Shown: positions 1-7,511 of the stretch, in pieces
Layout of the letters: each line of letters starts with the position of its first letter
Numbering within the stretch: the first letter of the stretch is position 1
Source: Bacteroidota bacterium
GTDB lineage: Bacteria > Bacteroidota > Bacteroidia > Flavobacteriales_D > Crocinitomicaceae
Length of the DNA stretch: 16,492 nt
Assembly: GCA_016866375.1 (NCBI GenBank)
Contig: VGMK01000023.1
Location: forward strand, 1 to 16,492
Direction of reading: 5' to 3'
The notes under the pieces: model-generated
Database searches by the model: none
Told to the model about the DNA's origin: nothing
What the model saw: the letters and a program-made list of their open reading frames with translations, nothing else
Position numbers and translations under genes: made by a program

Positions 1-2357
1 GTATAGCCATTATTTTCATACATAGCATTGAAAATATTATTGAGTTGAACACCAAGAAGCACTTGCTTGGACCAGTTGGTGGTTAATTGGTAGTTCAACA
101 TAATATTCGTGAAAGTGAATGGATTAAGGCTTCTTGATTTAGCCGAAGTATTATCTAAAAACTGTCTGCCTACATATTTTGTCATCCATTGAATTGTAAA
201 ATTTTCAATTGGCATGAGTTTAAACCCTGCATTTCCTAAAAGGTTCGGGGAGAAAGCTAAATCTGTTCTTTCATGCAAAATTTGAGCTTGACCTCCATTA
301 TCGTAATCGTCAATAAACTCAGTAAATGAAGCAATTTTATTTGCACTCAAGGTAAGCGCACCTTGAACCGAAATAAAAGACCTCAATCGAGCGCTACCTA
401 TTAATTCGATTCCCGCACGATAACTATCCTTGACATTTGTTCTCGTGTAACCCCCAACATCGTTAATTTGACCAGTCAAAATGAGTTGGTTGTTGTAATC
501 CATAAAGTATCCGTTCAAGGTAAAAGAACTGTTCTTTGCACGGTATTGATAGCCTAATTCAATATCTGTTAAAGACTCATGTTTTGGTCGGTTCTCGGGC
601 GTTGATTCTCTAAAATCTCTGCGTATAGGCTCGCGATTGGATCGAGCAATGTTCGCAAACACTTGTTGTTTTCTGTCAAGGGTGTAATTTACTGACATTT
701 TAGGATTGAAAAAATGAAAAGGCACTACTTGTTGTAAATCAACTAGATTACCATTTACCACATCAATCCCGAGAAACTGATAATGAACGTATCTATATTG
801 CATATCGAAACCAAGCGTTAAGTTCTGCGTTAGGGATGTACTCGTTTTCAAATAGTGGCTGGTCTCCGTCTTTTGTGCATTATTATCGTAATACCTGTCG
901 CGTATTTCACTAGAAGACGCAAACCGCGCCCAAACGATCTCTCCAAAATGTGCTCCTAAATATGTATTTGTCGCGCCTCCAAACACTAAGTAAGTCTTTA
1001 AGTTGTTAAGTTGACCATTAATTGAATATACAGCTCCCACAAAGTGATTATCCAACCAACGTCTTCTTATCAAATCTGTGGATGTTACCGTGTCTTGCCC
1101 AAGAATTACATTGGATAAACCATAATTCGAAAGCTCATCTCCCTTGCGGTACTGTTCATAAAAGCCTCTTCCATATGTATAATGCCCTGCTACATTTAAA
1201 TACCATCCACCTTTGAAGCGGTGGTTCAAGTGAAGTTGGTAATTGTCTTGTTGGTAATTATCCACTTCGTTCTCATAGGTATAAAAGTTATAAGTTCTAC
1301 CAGAATTCAATAAATTAGCTCTATCTGCGGAATCCAGGTAATTTCTGTCTGCGTAAGCATTCATTGCATTTATATCTCCATTTATTCTGCTTTCCGGAGT
1401 GCCATACCAAGCTTGATACGTTATTTCTTTACCACTAAAAGCTATTGCTTTAATGACCGTTCTTTCGCCAACGTAAGCACCTGCGAGGTAATAGGAACTT
1501 AAATCAGAACTTGCTCTGTCTAAATAACCATTTGATTTTATCCGCGACAACCTCATTTCCATGGAAAATTTGTTGTTAAGTAATCCCGTTCCTGCCTTAA
1601 TAGTATTTTTCATTGTCCGAAAGGATCCAAAGGAATTGTCAACTTCTGCAAATGGTTCATTGCTAATGTTATTTGTTTTGATATTTACACTAGCTCCGAA
1701 GGCGCCCGCTCCATTGGTGGAAGATCCTACTCCTCTTTGAAGTTGTAAGTTCTCAACAGAAGAAGCCAAATCCGGCATGTTAACCCAATAGACATCGTGT
1801 GATTCTGGATCATTGACGGGGATACCATTAATGGTAACATTAATTCGTGATGCATCCACTCCCCTGACACGAATTCCCGTGTAACCAACTCCCGCTCCTG
1901 CATCTGAAGTTGTAACCACAGATGGGTTTTCTTCTAACAAAAATGGAATATCTTGACCGAAATTTTTCTTTTTAAATGAGGAAATAGTCGACGACGACTT
2001 TGTGGCATTTTGACGCAATGCATTTACTGATATTTCCTCAAGGTTTCGGGTTTTTGAGAACATAGTGACCTCTATACTTTTGTTCACATCTGTTTTGGAT
2101 GCAGTGTATATTTGCTCGTTATAGCCATTTAGGTTGAAAATCAAGGTCCAATTTTCTTCAGGGATTCTGAGGTTCTTCAGTACAAATCCACCTGATAAAT
2201 CGGTAAAGGTTTGGTATTGATAATCCTTAAAAGTAATTTGAACGGCTGGTAGCCCTTTACCACTTGCGTCACGCACAGTTCCGTAAAGGTTAATTTGTGC
2301 CGCAGCATCAATGGCAACTATACTACAAATGAGTAATCCAATAATTCTTGTTTTCAT
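1..2357 (-). CDS. TonB-dependent outer-membrane receptor under TPP riboswitch control (thiamin-type, Omr1-like), 3' end outside window
   Basis: This reading frame is open from an ATG at 2357 down to the left edge (785 codons), with no in-frame stop at the points I translated. It begins with a signal peptide (about residues 1-21, ending AAAQ). A carboxypeptidase-regulatory-like beta-sandwich follows (about 22-95; GTVRDASGKGLPAV). The TonB plug comes next (about 110-225), with conserved pieces such as GIRVRGVDASRINVTINGIP and LQRGVGSSTNGAGAFGASV, and then a long 22-strand-type barrel. Near the left edge LLGVQLNNIFNAMYENNGY resembles the conserved C-terminal strands, so probably only a few dozen residues are missing. 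Such receptors import scarce ligands across the outer membrane using TonB-ExbBD energy. The TPP riboswitch in the leader makes thiamin, its phosphates or a precursor the likely ligand, as known for Bacteroidota Omr1/OMP genes. Ligand identity is inferred from the riboswitch, not from the protein. Confidence 0.93.
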   Translation of the reverse strand, partial: MKTRIIGLLICSIVAIDAAAQINLYGTVRDASGKGLPAVQITFKDYQYQTFTDLSGGFVLKNLRIPEENWTLIFNLNGYNEQIYTASKTDVNKSIEVTMFSKTRNLEEISVNALRQNATKSSSTISSFKKKNFGQDIPFLLEENPSVVTTSDAGAGVGYTGIRVRGVDASRINVTINGIPVNDPESHDVYWVNMPDLASSVENLQLQRGVGSSTNGAGAFGASVNIKTNNISNEPFAEVDNSFGSFRTMKNTIKAGTGLLNNKFSMEMRLSRIKSNGYLDRASSDLSSYYLAGAYVGERTVIKAIAFSGKEITYQAWYGTPESRINGDINAMNAYADRNYLDSADRANLLNSGRTYNFYTYENEVDNYQQDNYQLHLNHRFKGGWYLNVAGHYTYGRGFYEQYRKGDELSNYGLSNVILGQDTVTSTDLIRRRWLDNHFVGAVYSINGQLNNLKTYLVFGGATNTYLGAHFGEIVWARFASSSEIRDRYYDNNAQKTETSHYLKTSTSLTQNLTLGFDMQYRYVHYQFLGIDVVNGNLVDLQQVVPFHFFNPKMSVNYTLDRKQQVFANIARSNREPIRRDFRESTPENRPKHESLTDIELGYQYRAKNSSFTLNGYFMDYNNQLILTGQINDVGGYTRTNVKDSYRAGIELIGSARLRSFISVQGALTLSANKIASFTEFIDDYDNGGQAQILHERTDLAFSPNLLGNAGFKLMPIENFTIQWMTKYVGRQFLDNTSAKSRSLNPFTFTNIMLNYQLTTNWSKQVLLGVQLNNIFNAMYENNGY

Positions 2358-2371
2358 TCGACTATATTAAA

Positions 2372-2394
2372 CAAGAACAAGGGGCTAATTCTTG
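2372..2394 (-). promoter_or_regulatory. Possible expression-platform hairpin between TPP aptamer and receptor start
   Basis: On the minus strand a perfect 6-bp stem CAAGAA/TTCTTG closes an 11-nt loop containing CCCCTT. It is followed by TTTAATATAG, only a weak U-run. The loop sequence CCCCTT (2384-2379) is exactly complementary to AAGGGG (2494-2489) in the P2 5' arm of the aptamer. A ligand-dependent switch between P2 and this long-range pairing is therefore possible. The mechanism (terminator or start-site masking) is not decided by the sequence. Confidence 0.35.
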
Positions 2395-2420
2395 ATGATT
2401 AAACATCTTTAGCACTTGTC

Positions 2421-2497
2421 ATCTTCCCGCCGCAGGTACTAACCTGATCCGGTTCAATGGGTATAATCTCAGTCTAACTAATTAGACACCCCTTAGA
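2421..2497 (-). promoter_or_regulatory. TPP (THI-box) riboswitch
   Basis: Read on the minus strand, this leader has the TPP aptamer in order. First is the P2 5' arm (GGGGTG), then a P3 hairpin GTCTAA-TTAG-TTAGAC. The invariant CTGAGA is followed by TTATACCC, which closes P2. Next are GAAC and the pyrophosphate-sensor arm, with a P5 hairpin CAGGT-TAGT-ACCTG, and finally GCGGCGGGA, matching the conserved GCG...GGGA end. It sits 64-140 nt upstream of the receptor start and past the DUF2141 stop, so it controls the receptor rather than the upstream operon. Binding of thiamin pyrophosphate is expected to lower receptor expression. Confidence 0.95.
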
Positions 2498-2504
2498 GAC
2501 CTGG

Positions 2505-2512
2505 TAAAGGTA
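2505..2512 (-). promoter_or_regulatory. Weak candidate -7 element for the riboswitch transcript
   Basis: TACCTTTA on the minus strand matches the Bacteroidota -7 form TAnnTTTG except for the last base. It would start transcription right at the 5' edge of the TPP aptamer. No convincing TTG -33 element lies about 20 nt upstream, so this is a weak call. Read-through from the upstream operon is the alternative source of transcript. Confidence 0.25.
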
Positions 2513-2563
2513 ACAATAAATACGAGAGTATGTTCTATGAAAATATTAAATCGAAAAATAAAC

Positions 2564-2989
2564 TTAATAAACCATTTTAATGCTTAAGGATTTATCTTTA
2601 TCAACCGAGGTTGCACATTGGTCAAAAGTCGGAACAGAGATCACCGGACGGAAGTTATTGGAAAATGCAAATGCCTCTGTGGGAATTCCAAACATGTTTT
2701 TGTCGCATACTTTATTCGAATTTTCATCATGAAAGGTACAAACGGCATATTTCCCAGGTTTTAAATCTTTGAAGGCATGCGTTATCTCTTTTCCATTGGG
2801 TTTTAACCTCACCATTTTCAGTGTTTGACCAACCTTTGGGAACTTCTTTGGATCATTATATAGGGCAATTTCTATGAGCCCTTTTTGATTTTTTAGCCCG
2901 GTGATTTTTACCGTGAGATCAACTGTTTTTTGAGCATTTAATTGATTAATCGAGAAAATAACGAAGAAAAGTAATAGTAATGACTTCAT
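2564..2989 (-). CDS. Secreted DUF2141 family protein
   Basis: This is a 141-residue protein with an N-terminal signal peptide (about 1-20; MKSLLLLFFVIF...NAQ), so it is exported. The mature part (KTVDLTVKITGLKNQKGLIEIALY...) matches the DUF2141 family pattern: a beta-rich domain starting with 'v.i.gl.n.kG.i.ialy' and continuing with PGKYAVCTFHDENSNKVCDKN and FG.P.E.FAFSNN. The family is about this length, so the gene looks complete. No enzymatic residues are established for the family and its biochemical role is unknown. The start lies 1 bp after the hydroxylase stop, which makes it the last gene of a tightly packed three-gene unit. In that context it may act on, or carry, a product of the two enzymes, but that is a guess. 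Confidence 0.85.
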   Translation of the reverse strand: MKSLLLLFFVIFSINQLNAQKTVDLTVKITGLKNQKGLIEIALYNDPKKFPKVGQTLKMVRLKPNGKEITHAFKDLKPGKYAVCTFHDENSNKVCDKNMFGIPTEAFAFSNNFRPVISVPTFDQCATSVDKDKSLSIKMVY

Positions 2990-2990
2990 C

Positions 2991-3680
2991 TTAAAAATCA
3001 GTTTTAAATAATTTATCCATCCAAGGAAAGGTTGATGAGTAATTTCCAGTCAATTTTGCGTGATGATCATCGTGGTGTCTTGTTTTGCTTATAAATGGGA
3101 TTTTACTCAACACAGGTAATTCAAGATCACTGTGAATATGTATTTCATGCAAATTTCTTAACAAACCGAAAATCCAAAATGCATAAATATTGATTGGCAT
3201 AACAAGAATAATCGCGCCGAAACCAATAACTGGGCCAAGGGCACCTATCATCCATTCAAGAGGATGAGCATAGAGGTATTCTAGAGGAAAAGGCGTAGTG
3301 GCGCGATGATGAATTGAATGAATATTCTTCAACAAGAATTTATTCTCGTGCAAGTAACGATGATAGGCATAAAACCAAATGTCATCGAGAATAAATGCCG
3401 CTAATACTTGCACGGGTATTACCCACCAGGCCGGCCAAGAGGTTTCAAAGAAATCGAACATGTAATATGCTCCAAAAGCCGATAGGGAGATAAGCGTTAT
3501 TAGGTTGAATAGAAAGAGAGGCATTCGGCTCCAAAAAAGACCTTTTTTGTATGATTTTGATTGAATGCGGTATTTGGCAAAAAGATTTGAATTTAAGACC
3601 ACATAAGAATATAAAAATCCAAAGGTATTTGAGCCAATCAATAAAAGGGCGGTACCTATTGCTGCAGTCGTTGCATCCAT
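2991..3680 (-). CDS. Fatty acid hydroxylase / sterol desaturase superfamily membrane di-iron enzyme
   Basis: This 229-residue integral-membrane protein has hydrophobic segments at roughly 7-30, 55-75, 85-105 and 145-175. It carries the three histidine clusters of the fatty acid hydroxylase superfamily (PF04116): HRYLH at 107-111, HSIHH at 121-125 and HHDDHH at 202-207, plus HIH near 181-183. These bind the di-iron centre that hydroxylates or desaturates a lipid using O2 and an electron donor. The substrate cannot be read; sterol-like lipids, fatty acyl chains and carotenoids are all used by relatives. Its ATG overlaps the methyltransferase stop by 1 bp (TAATG), implying translational coupling, and the DUF2141 gene follows after 1 bp. 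The family call is firm; substrate and pathway are unknown. Confidence 0.88.
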   Translation of the reverse strand: MDATTAAIGTALLLIGSNTFGFLYSYVVLNSNLFAKYRIQSKSYKKGLFWSRMPLFLFNLITLISLSAFGAYYMFDFFETSWPAWWVIPVQVLAAFILDDIWFYAYHRYLHENKFLLKNIHSIHHRATTPFPLEYLYAHPLEWMIGALGPVIGFGAIILVMPINIYAFWIFGLLRNLHEIHIHSDLELPVLSKIPFISKTRHHDDHHAKLTGNYSSTFPWMDKLFKTDF

Positions 3681-4477
3681 TAACGCTGAACAAATAAATT
3701 ATACATTGGGGTTTGCTCCAACCCTACTTCTCGTTCCTCGTAAAGTTTTGTAAACCCTTTATTTTTCAATAACTCTTTCATCTTTTCTAACCTTCCATTT
3801 AGGTCATGAACTTCCACAACCATAGACTTAACCATAGACCAATGTTCCTCCTTGATGCCAAGTAAGACATCCCATTCTGCGCCTTCACAGTCTATTTTTA
3901 GCAAGTCTATTTTCCTAATATTTTGATCAGTAATAACCTCCGATAAGGGTTTTAATTCGCACGGCACTTTTCGACTTCCACTCACCAGATAAGAGGCGAT
4001 TACCCCTGAAAAGGCCGTGGGAATCCATTTCATCCACTTCATTCCCTCTGGAGGATTTTTCATCGTGCCTTTCACTGCATCTCTGAACGCACCTGGATTC
4101 TCGTCCCATTGTTCGGGGTGTAGGGTTGACAATGCAGGTGTATTGGGAAAATAGGTAAAGGTAGCAGTAGTATTTGATGAGGACACCCCGCATTGATATA
4201 CATGAAAGCGCCCGTTGCCATGAACTTCTGCGTTTCTCCTCAAGACATCAGCTATTGCTGGGATAGGTTCGAAACAATGTACTTCCACATTTGCTGCTTT
4301 TTGCAAGGCGCGCACGCCAAAAACTCCAATATTGGCTCCGATATCCAAAACGACATCACCGTCTTTAATGGTTATTCCATTTTGAAGATACCCGTCTACA
4401 TGGTGGTCTAACATTTTAGCTTCGGGTTTTCGGAGACAAAAAACTTTTGTGCCGTCAAAAAGAGTTGTTGACTTCAT
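3680..4477 (-). CDS. FkbM family SAM-dependent methyltransferase
   Basis: This is a 265-residue cytoplasmic protein without a signal peptide. It has the Rossmann methyltransferase signature of the FkbM family (Methyltransf_21): motif I VLDIGANIGVFG at about 43-54 binds S-adenosylmethionine. The acidic end of strand 2 is at HCFEPIP (67-73), and the family hallmark KIDCEGAEWDVL is at about 194-205. FkbM enzymes usually O-methylate sugars, polyketides or lipid-linked glycans. It is the first gene of the unit with the membrane hydroxylase and DUF2141 protein, so methylation of a hydroxyl introduced by the partner is an attractive but unproven idea. The segment 125-165 (GTMKNPPEGMKWMKW) is a less conserved insertion. 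Start chosen: the ATG 13 nt after a promoter-like TAAATTTA box. Confidence 0.87.
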   Translation of the reverse strand: MKSTTLFDGTKVFCLRKPEAKMLDHHVDGYLQNGITIKDGDVVLDIGANIGVFGVRALQKAANVEVHCFEPIPAIADVLRRNAEVHGNGRFHVYQCGVSSSNTTATFTYFPNTPALSTLHPEQWDENPGAFRDAVKGTMKNPPEGMKWMKWIPTAFSGVIASYLVSGSRKVPCELKPLSEVITDQNIRKIDLLKIDCEGAEWDVLLGIKEEHWSMVKSMVVEVHDLNGRLEKMKELLKNKGFTKLYEEREVGLEQTPMYNLFVQR

Positions 4478-4489
4478 TATCTAATCGCT

Positions 4490-4520
4490 TAAATTTAATT
4501 AATATCCGACAGGCAACAAA
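4490..4520 (-). promoter_or_regulatory. Candidate promoter of the FkbM-hydroxylase-DUF2141 operon
   Basis: On the minus strand TTTG (4520-4517), 19 nt, then TAAATTTA (4497-4490) fits the Bacteroidota -33/-7 arrangement, with one mismatch in the last base of the -7 box. The ATG follows 12 nt later. The spacing makes it credible; the imperfect -7 keeps confidence moderate. Confidence 0.45.
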
Positions 4521-4541
4521 GAAAATACGCAAATTTTAATG

Positions 4542-6176
4542 CTATAACGGATCTAGGAACGGATATTTATAATCGGTTGGAGTGACAAAAGTTTCTTTTA
4601 TCGTTCTTGCAGATACCCATCGCATTAAGTTTAAAGCAGCTCCTGCCTTATCATTAGTTCCTGAAGCTCTTGCGCCTCCGAACGGCTGCTGACCGACAAC
4701 AGCTCCCGTGGGCTTATCATTGATGTAAAAATTTCCTGCAGCATGTTCAAGCTTCTTTGTAGCCAAATTAATGGCATAACGATCTTGCGACATAATGGAC
4801 CCTGTCAGTGCATAATCTGAGGTTTCGTCGAGTAATTCAAGTGTTTCTTCAAATTTGTCAGCCTCGTATACAAATATTGTCAAGACTGGTCCAAAAATTT
4901 CCTCGCACATGGTTCTAAACTTAGGATTCTTTGTTACTACGGTCGTTGGTTCAATGAAATATCCTCTCGATTTATCGTAATTCCCTCCCGTAATAATTTC
5001 GGCGTCTGTCTGAGACTTTATGAAATCAATGTAAGTTGCTATCTTGTCGAACGCCTTTTCGTCTATTACAGCATTGATGAAATTTGAAGTATCATCAGGA
5101 CTACCTATCTTGAAGGACCTCACCTGTTCTGCAAGAATTCGATGAACCTCAGGCCATAAATTGTCGGGAATGTATGCGCGCGATGCAGCGGAGCATTTTT
5201 GACCTTGGAATTCAAATGCCCCTCTTGAGAGTGCTGTTGCCACCTCAGCTGGTATAGCGGATTTGTGGGCAATTACAAAATCTTTTCCACCCGTTTCCCC
5301 AACAATTCTCGGGTATCCGCGATATACATCTAAATTTTCGGCAATTTGTCGCCATAAATTTCGAAACACATGGGTTGAACCTGTAAAATGTAAACCTGCA
5401 AAATCCTTGTTTTTGAAAATAACCTCACCGGCAATTTGACCGCTCACTGTTACCATGTTGATTACACCATCCGGAAGTCCGGCGGCTTTAAACAATTCCA
5501 TTATGATTTGTGCGGAATAAATTTGAGATTCAGCTGGTTTCCAAACCACCACGTTGCCCATCATGGCAGGTGCTGCGCATAAATTTGCAGCAATTGAGGT
5601 AAAATTAAAAGGTGTCAATGCAAATACGAAACCTTCTAAAGGACGATATTCCAAACGGTTCCACATACCGGGCAAAGATTCTGGTTGGTCCTTGTATATC
5701 TGTGTCATGTACTGAACGTTGAATCGAAAAAAATCAATCAATTCACAGGCTGCATCGATTTCAGCCTGAAAAACATTTTTAGACTGTGCTAACATGGTGG
5801 CTGCATTCATCTTGTCTCTGTATGGCCCTGCCAAAAGGTCTGCAGCTTTAAGAAATATTGCTGCTCTATCTTCCCACGGAGTTGCAGCCCACATTTTTCT
5901 GGCTTCCACGGCGCTTTTAATTGCCTTTTCAACGTGAATACCCTCGCCTACATTGTAGTATCCGAGTAATTTCTGATGATCATGCGGACAGGTTAATTTC
6001 CTTTTTTTCGTTGTATACACTTGCTCTGAACCAAGATATATAGGAACGTCAATAGGTTCTTGATTAAACATTTCTTTGTATTTCGCTAAAAGAGATGCTC
6101 TGTCTGCAGAACCGGGAGCATAGGACCTAACAGGTTCATTTTTAGCTACCGGTACAGTAAAAAATGCGTTTGACAT
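4542..6176 (-). CDS. pruA: L-glutamate gamma-semialdehyde dehydrogenase (1-pyrroline-5-carboxylate dehydrogenase)
   Basis: This enzyme oxidises glutamate gamma-semialdehyde (from pyrroline-5-carboxylate) to glutamate with NAD+, the second step of proline catabolism. The 544-residue protein is a stand-alone aldehyde dehydrogenase of the PruA type usual in Bacteroidota, not the bifunctional PutA. Visible landmarks are TPFNFTS (188-194) and VVWKPAES (210-217) in the cofactor domain. GFTGST-type loop HFTGST is at 263-268, the catalytic-base glutamate E294 lies in VGETGGKDF, and the nucleophile C328 lies in GQKCSAASRAY. EIFGPVL and the C-terminal PFGGARASGTNDKAG are also typical. Length is normal for the family. 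It is transcribed alone: the next gene downstream has its own promoter-like site, and upstream it is divergent from the TPR gene. Confidence 0.96.
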   Translation of the reverse strand: MSNAFFTVPVAKNEPVRSYAPGSADRASLLAKYKEMFNQEPIDVPIYLGSEQVYTTKKRKLTCPHDHQKLLGYYNVGEGIHVEKAIKSAVEARKMWAATPWEDRAAIFLKAADLLAGPYRDKMNAATMLAQSKNVFQAEIDAACELIDFFRFNVQYMTQIYKDQPESLPGMWNRLEYRPLEGFVFALTPFNFTSIAANLCAAPAMMGNVVVWKPAESQIYSAQIIMELFKAAGLPDGVINMVTVSGQIAGEVIFKNKDFAGLHFTGSTHVFRNLWRQIAENLDVYRGYPRIVGETGGKDFVIAHKSAIPAEVATALSRGAFEFQGQKCSAASRAYIPDNLWPEVHRILAEQVRSFKIGSPDDTSNFINAVIDEKAFDKIATYIDFIKSQTDAEIITGGNYDKSRGYFIEPTTVVTKNPKFRTMCEEIFGPVLTIFVYEADKFEETLELLDETSDYALTGSIMSQDRYAINLATKKLEHAAGNFYINDKPTGAVVGQQPFGGARASGTNDKAGAALNLMRWVSARTIKETFVTPTDYKYPFLDPL

Positions 6177-6190
6177 ATTCTAATTATTTC

Positions 6191-6221
6191 TTGCAAAAGT
6201 AACGATTGTTGGCTATCCTTG
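6191..6221 (+). promoter_or_regulatory. Candidate promoter of the divergent TPR gene
   Basis: TTG (6191-6193), a 20-nt spacer and TATCCTTG (6214-6221) match the TTG/TAnnTTTG form with one mismatch. The chosen ATG is 9 nt downstream, so the leader would be only a few bases. The elements interleave with those of the pruA promoter. Confidence 0.45.
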
Positions 6222-6225
6222 CAAA
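6194..6225 (-). promoter_or_regulatory. pruA promoter
   Basis: On the minus strand TTTG (6225-6222), a 20-nt spacer and TACTTTTG (6201-6194) exactly match the Bacteroidota TTTG/TAnnTTTG consensus. The pruA ATG lies 17 nt past the -7 box. It overlaps completely with the promoter of the divergent TPR gene. Confidence 0.7.
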
Positions 6226-6230
6226 GAACA

Positions 6231-7418
6231 ATGGGCGTATTGAATAGGGCTTTATTTTATTTGTTATTCGGGAGTATTTTTCTGGTCTTGAAATTTCCTG
6301 TTTTTGCGTCAAAAATTGATTATTCAGCGAAGACTGAAAATCCTCTGTCGAAATGGGAGCGGTTTATTCAATCAGATTTAGATTCGTGTAAAATACTTTT
6401 GTTTGAACTGAGTAAAAATATTCGAAACAACCCGAAAGAACTTGCAATTTTTCATCTAATATCGGGTTCGTATTGTGCACGTATTGGAGCGTATGAGGAG
6501 AGTGTATATTTCCTTAATCTATCAAAATCTCATTTTTTTCAACTTCAAGACTTCGAATTGCTCACCAAAATTCTTAACGAAATTGGCATTGCTTTTCACT
6601 TGTCTGGCAATCGGCATGAGGCTAAATATTATTATGAGCGTTCCATTGAAACTGGAACGAAAACAGGCGACGAATTGTTGGAAATATTGGCGGAAATTAA
6701 TTTGGCGAGAGTATACATTGAAGAGGAAAAATATGAACGAGGTCTTCAGCATTTACAGCATTACATTTCTATTTCAAAAAAATTTGAAAAATTTGAAGCA
6801 CTATCAAATGCGTATGCGAGTCTGGTTGATTTATACCTCTCAAAAGAGGATATTTCATTGGCCTTAACATATGCGAAAGAACTTCAATACCTCGCGGGAA
6901 GATCGAACAACAATAATGTAATGATTCGCGCTTTAACCAATCAGGCAATTATTGCATTCTACAATGAAGAAAATGAAAAGGCTGAAGATTTATTCCAACA
7001 AATTCTTTTCCGTCAAAAACAACAAAAAAACCCTCTGAAACAGTCTGAGGCATATTTCAATTTAGCGGGATTTTATCTGGATTTCAACGTTGCAACCTCC
7101 AGATCATATTTGGACTCGGCCTATCAAATAGCCCGATCAATTAAAGCATATTCGATGCAAGAAGACATCTTATTATTTAGGCAAAATGAACTCAAAGACC
7201 CTCTTGCATCAAAGGAACTTATCGCTCTTCAAAAGATCATTGAACAGGAAAAAAAAGCTCTTATTGAACAACTAAAAATTAAAAATAATGAGGGTAATCT
7301 TGGATATGAGCCAACATATCACATATTAATTTTTCTACTTATTGCAGGAAATATAATTTTAGTTATTGCCGGTATTTATAGAAAATTGGTTAATAGACAA
7401 AGGAAACTCAGACCTTAA
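6231..7418 (+). CDS. Exported TPR-repeat protein with C-terminal membrane anchor, no output domain
   Basis: I chose the ATG at 6231 (395 residues) over the TTG at 6219, because the TTG lies inside the promoter-like box and the ATG immediately begins a good signal sequence (MGVLNRALFYLLFGSIFLVL). The body, about residues 55-310, is helical tetratricopeptide-like repeats, for example IFHLISGSYCARIGAYEESV, GNRHEAKYYYERS and YERGLQHLQHYI. A charged coiled-coil stretch (about 332-355, LQKIIEQEKKALIEQLKIK) leads to one transmembrane helix (about 363-382). The protein ends with a short basic tail KLVNRQRKLRP. In Bacteroidota this TPR/coiled-coil/TM layout normally continues into a histidine kinase or a LuxR-type DNA-binding domain. 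Here a stop follows directly and the next 93 bases do not encode one. It could be a stand-alone sensor or scaffold, or a decayed sensor; function unknown. Confidence 0.82.
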   Translation: MGVLNRALFYLLFGSIFLVLKFPVFASKIDYSAKTENPLSKWERFIQSDLDSCKILLFELSKNIRNNPKELAIFHLISGSYCARIGAYEESVYFLNLSKSHFFQLQDFELLTKILNEIGIAFHLSGNRHEAKYYYERSIETGTKTGDELLEILAEINLARVYIEEEKYERGLQHLQHYISISKKFEKFEALSNAYASLVDLYLSKEDISLALTYAKELQYLAGRSNNNNVMIRALTNQAIIAFYNEENEKAEDLFQQILFRQKQQKNPLKQSEAYFNLAGFYLDFNVATSRSYLDSAYQIARSIKAYSMQEDILLFRQNELKDPLASKELIALQKIIEQEKKALIEQLKIKNNEGNLGYEPTYHILIFLLIAGNIILVIAGIYRKLVNRQRKLRP

Positions 7419-7473
7419 AGATATACTCAAGAGAATTGAATAATTTATTTTTTGCTCGTGAGGCAAGCTTTTA

Positions 7474-7507
7474 TTTGATCTCGCAATGGCGTCAATTGTT
7501 AACTTTG
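7474..7507 (+). promoter_or_regulatory. recF promoter
   Basis: TTTG (7474-7477), a 22-nt spacer and TAACTTTG (7500-7507) match the Bacteroidota TTTG/TAnnTTTG consensus. The -7 box ends only 4 nt before the recF ATG, so the transcript would start at or next to the start codon. Confidence 0.6.
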
Positions 7508-7511
7508 TAAT

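Noticed and set aside
1022..1216. Open frame on the plus strand inside the TonB receptor
   Set aside because: Antisense shadow of the receptor coding sequence with no recognisable domain or signal.
3927..4193. 88-codon minus-strand frame inside the FkbM gene
   Set aside because: Out-of-frame shadow; the FkbM motifs are in the other frame.
4485..4500. CGCTTAA near the FkbM promoter as a second copy of the gcvP palindrome
   Set aside because: Only one half-site matches; the second half is AT-rich and not complementary.
6219..6230. In-frame TTG as start of the TPR gene
   Set aside because: It lies within the promoter-like TATCCTTG box, while the ATG at 6231 begins a normal signal peptide.
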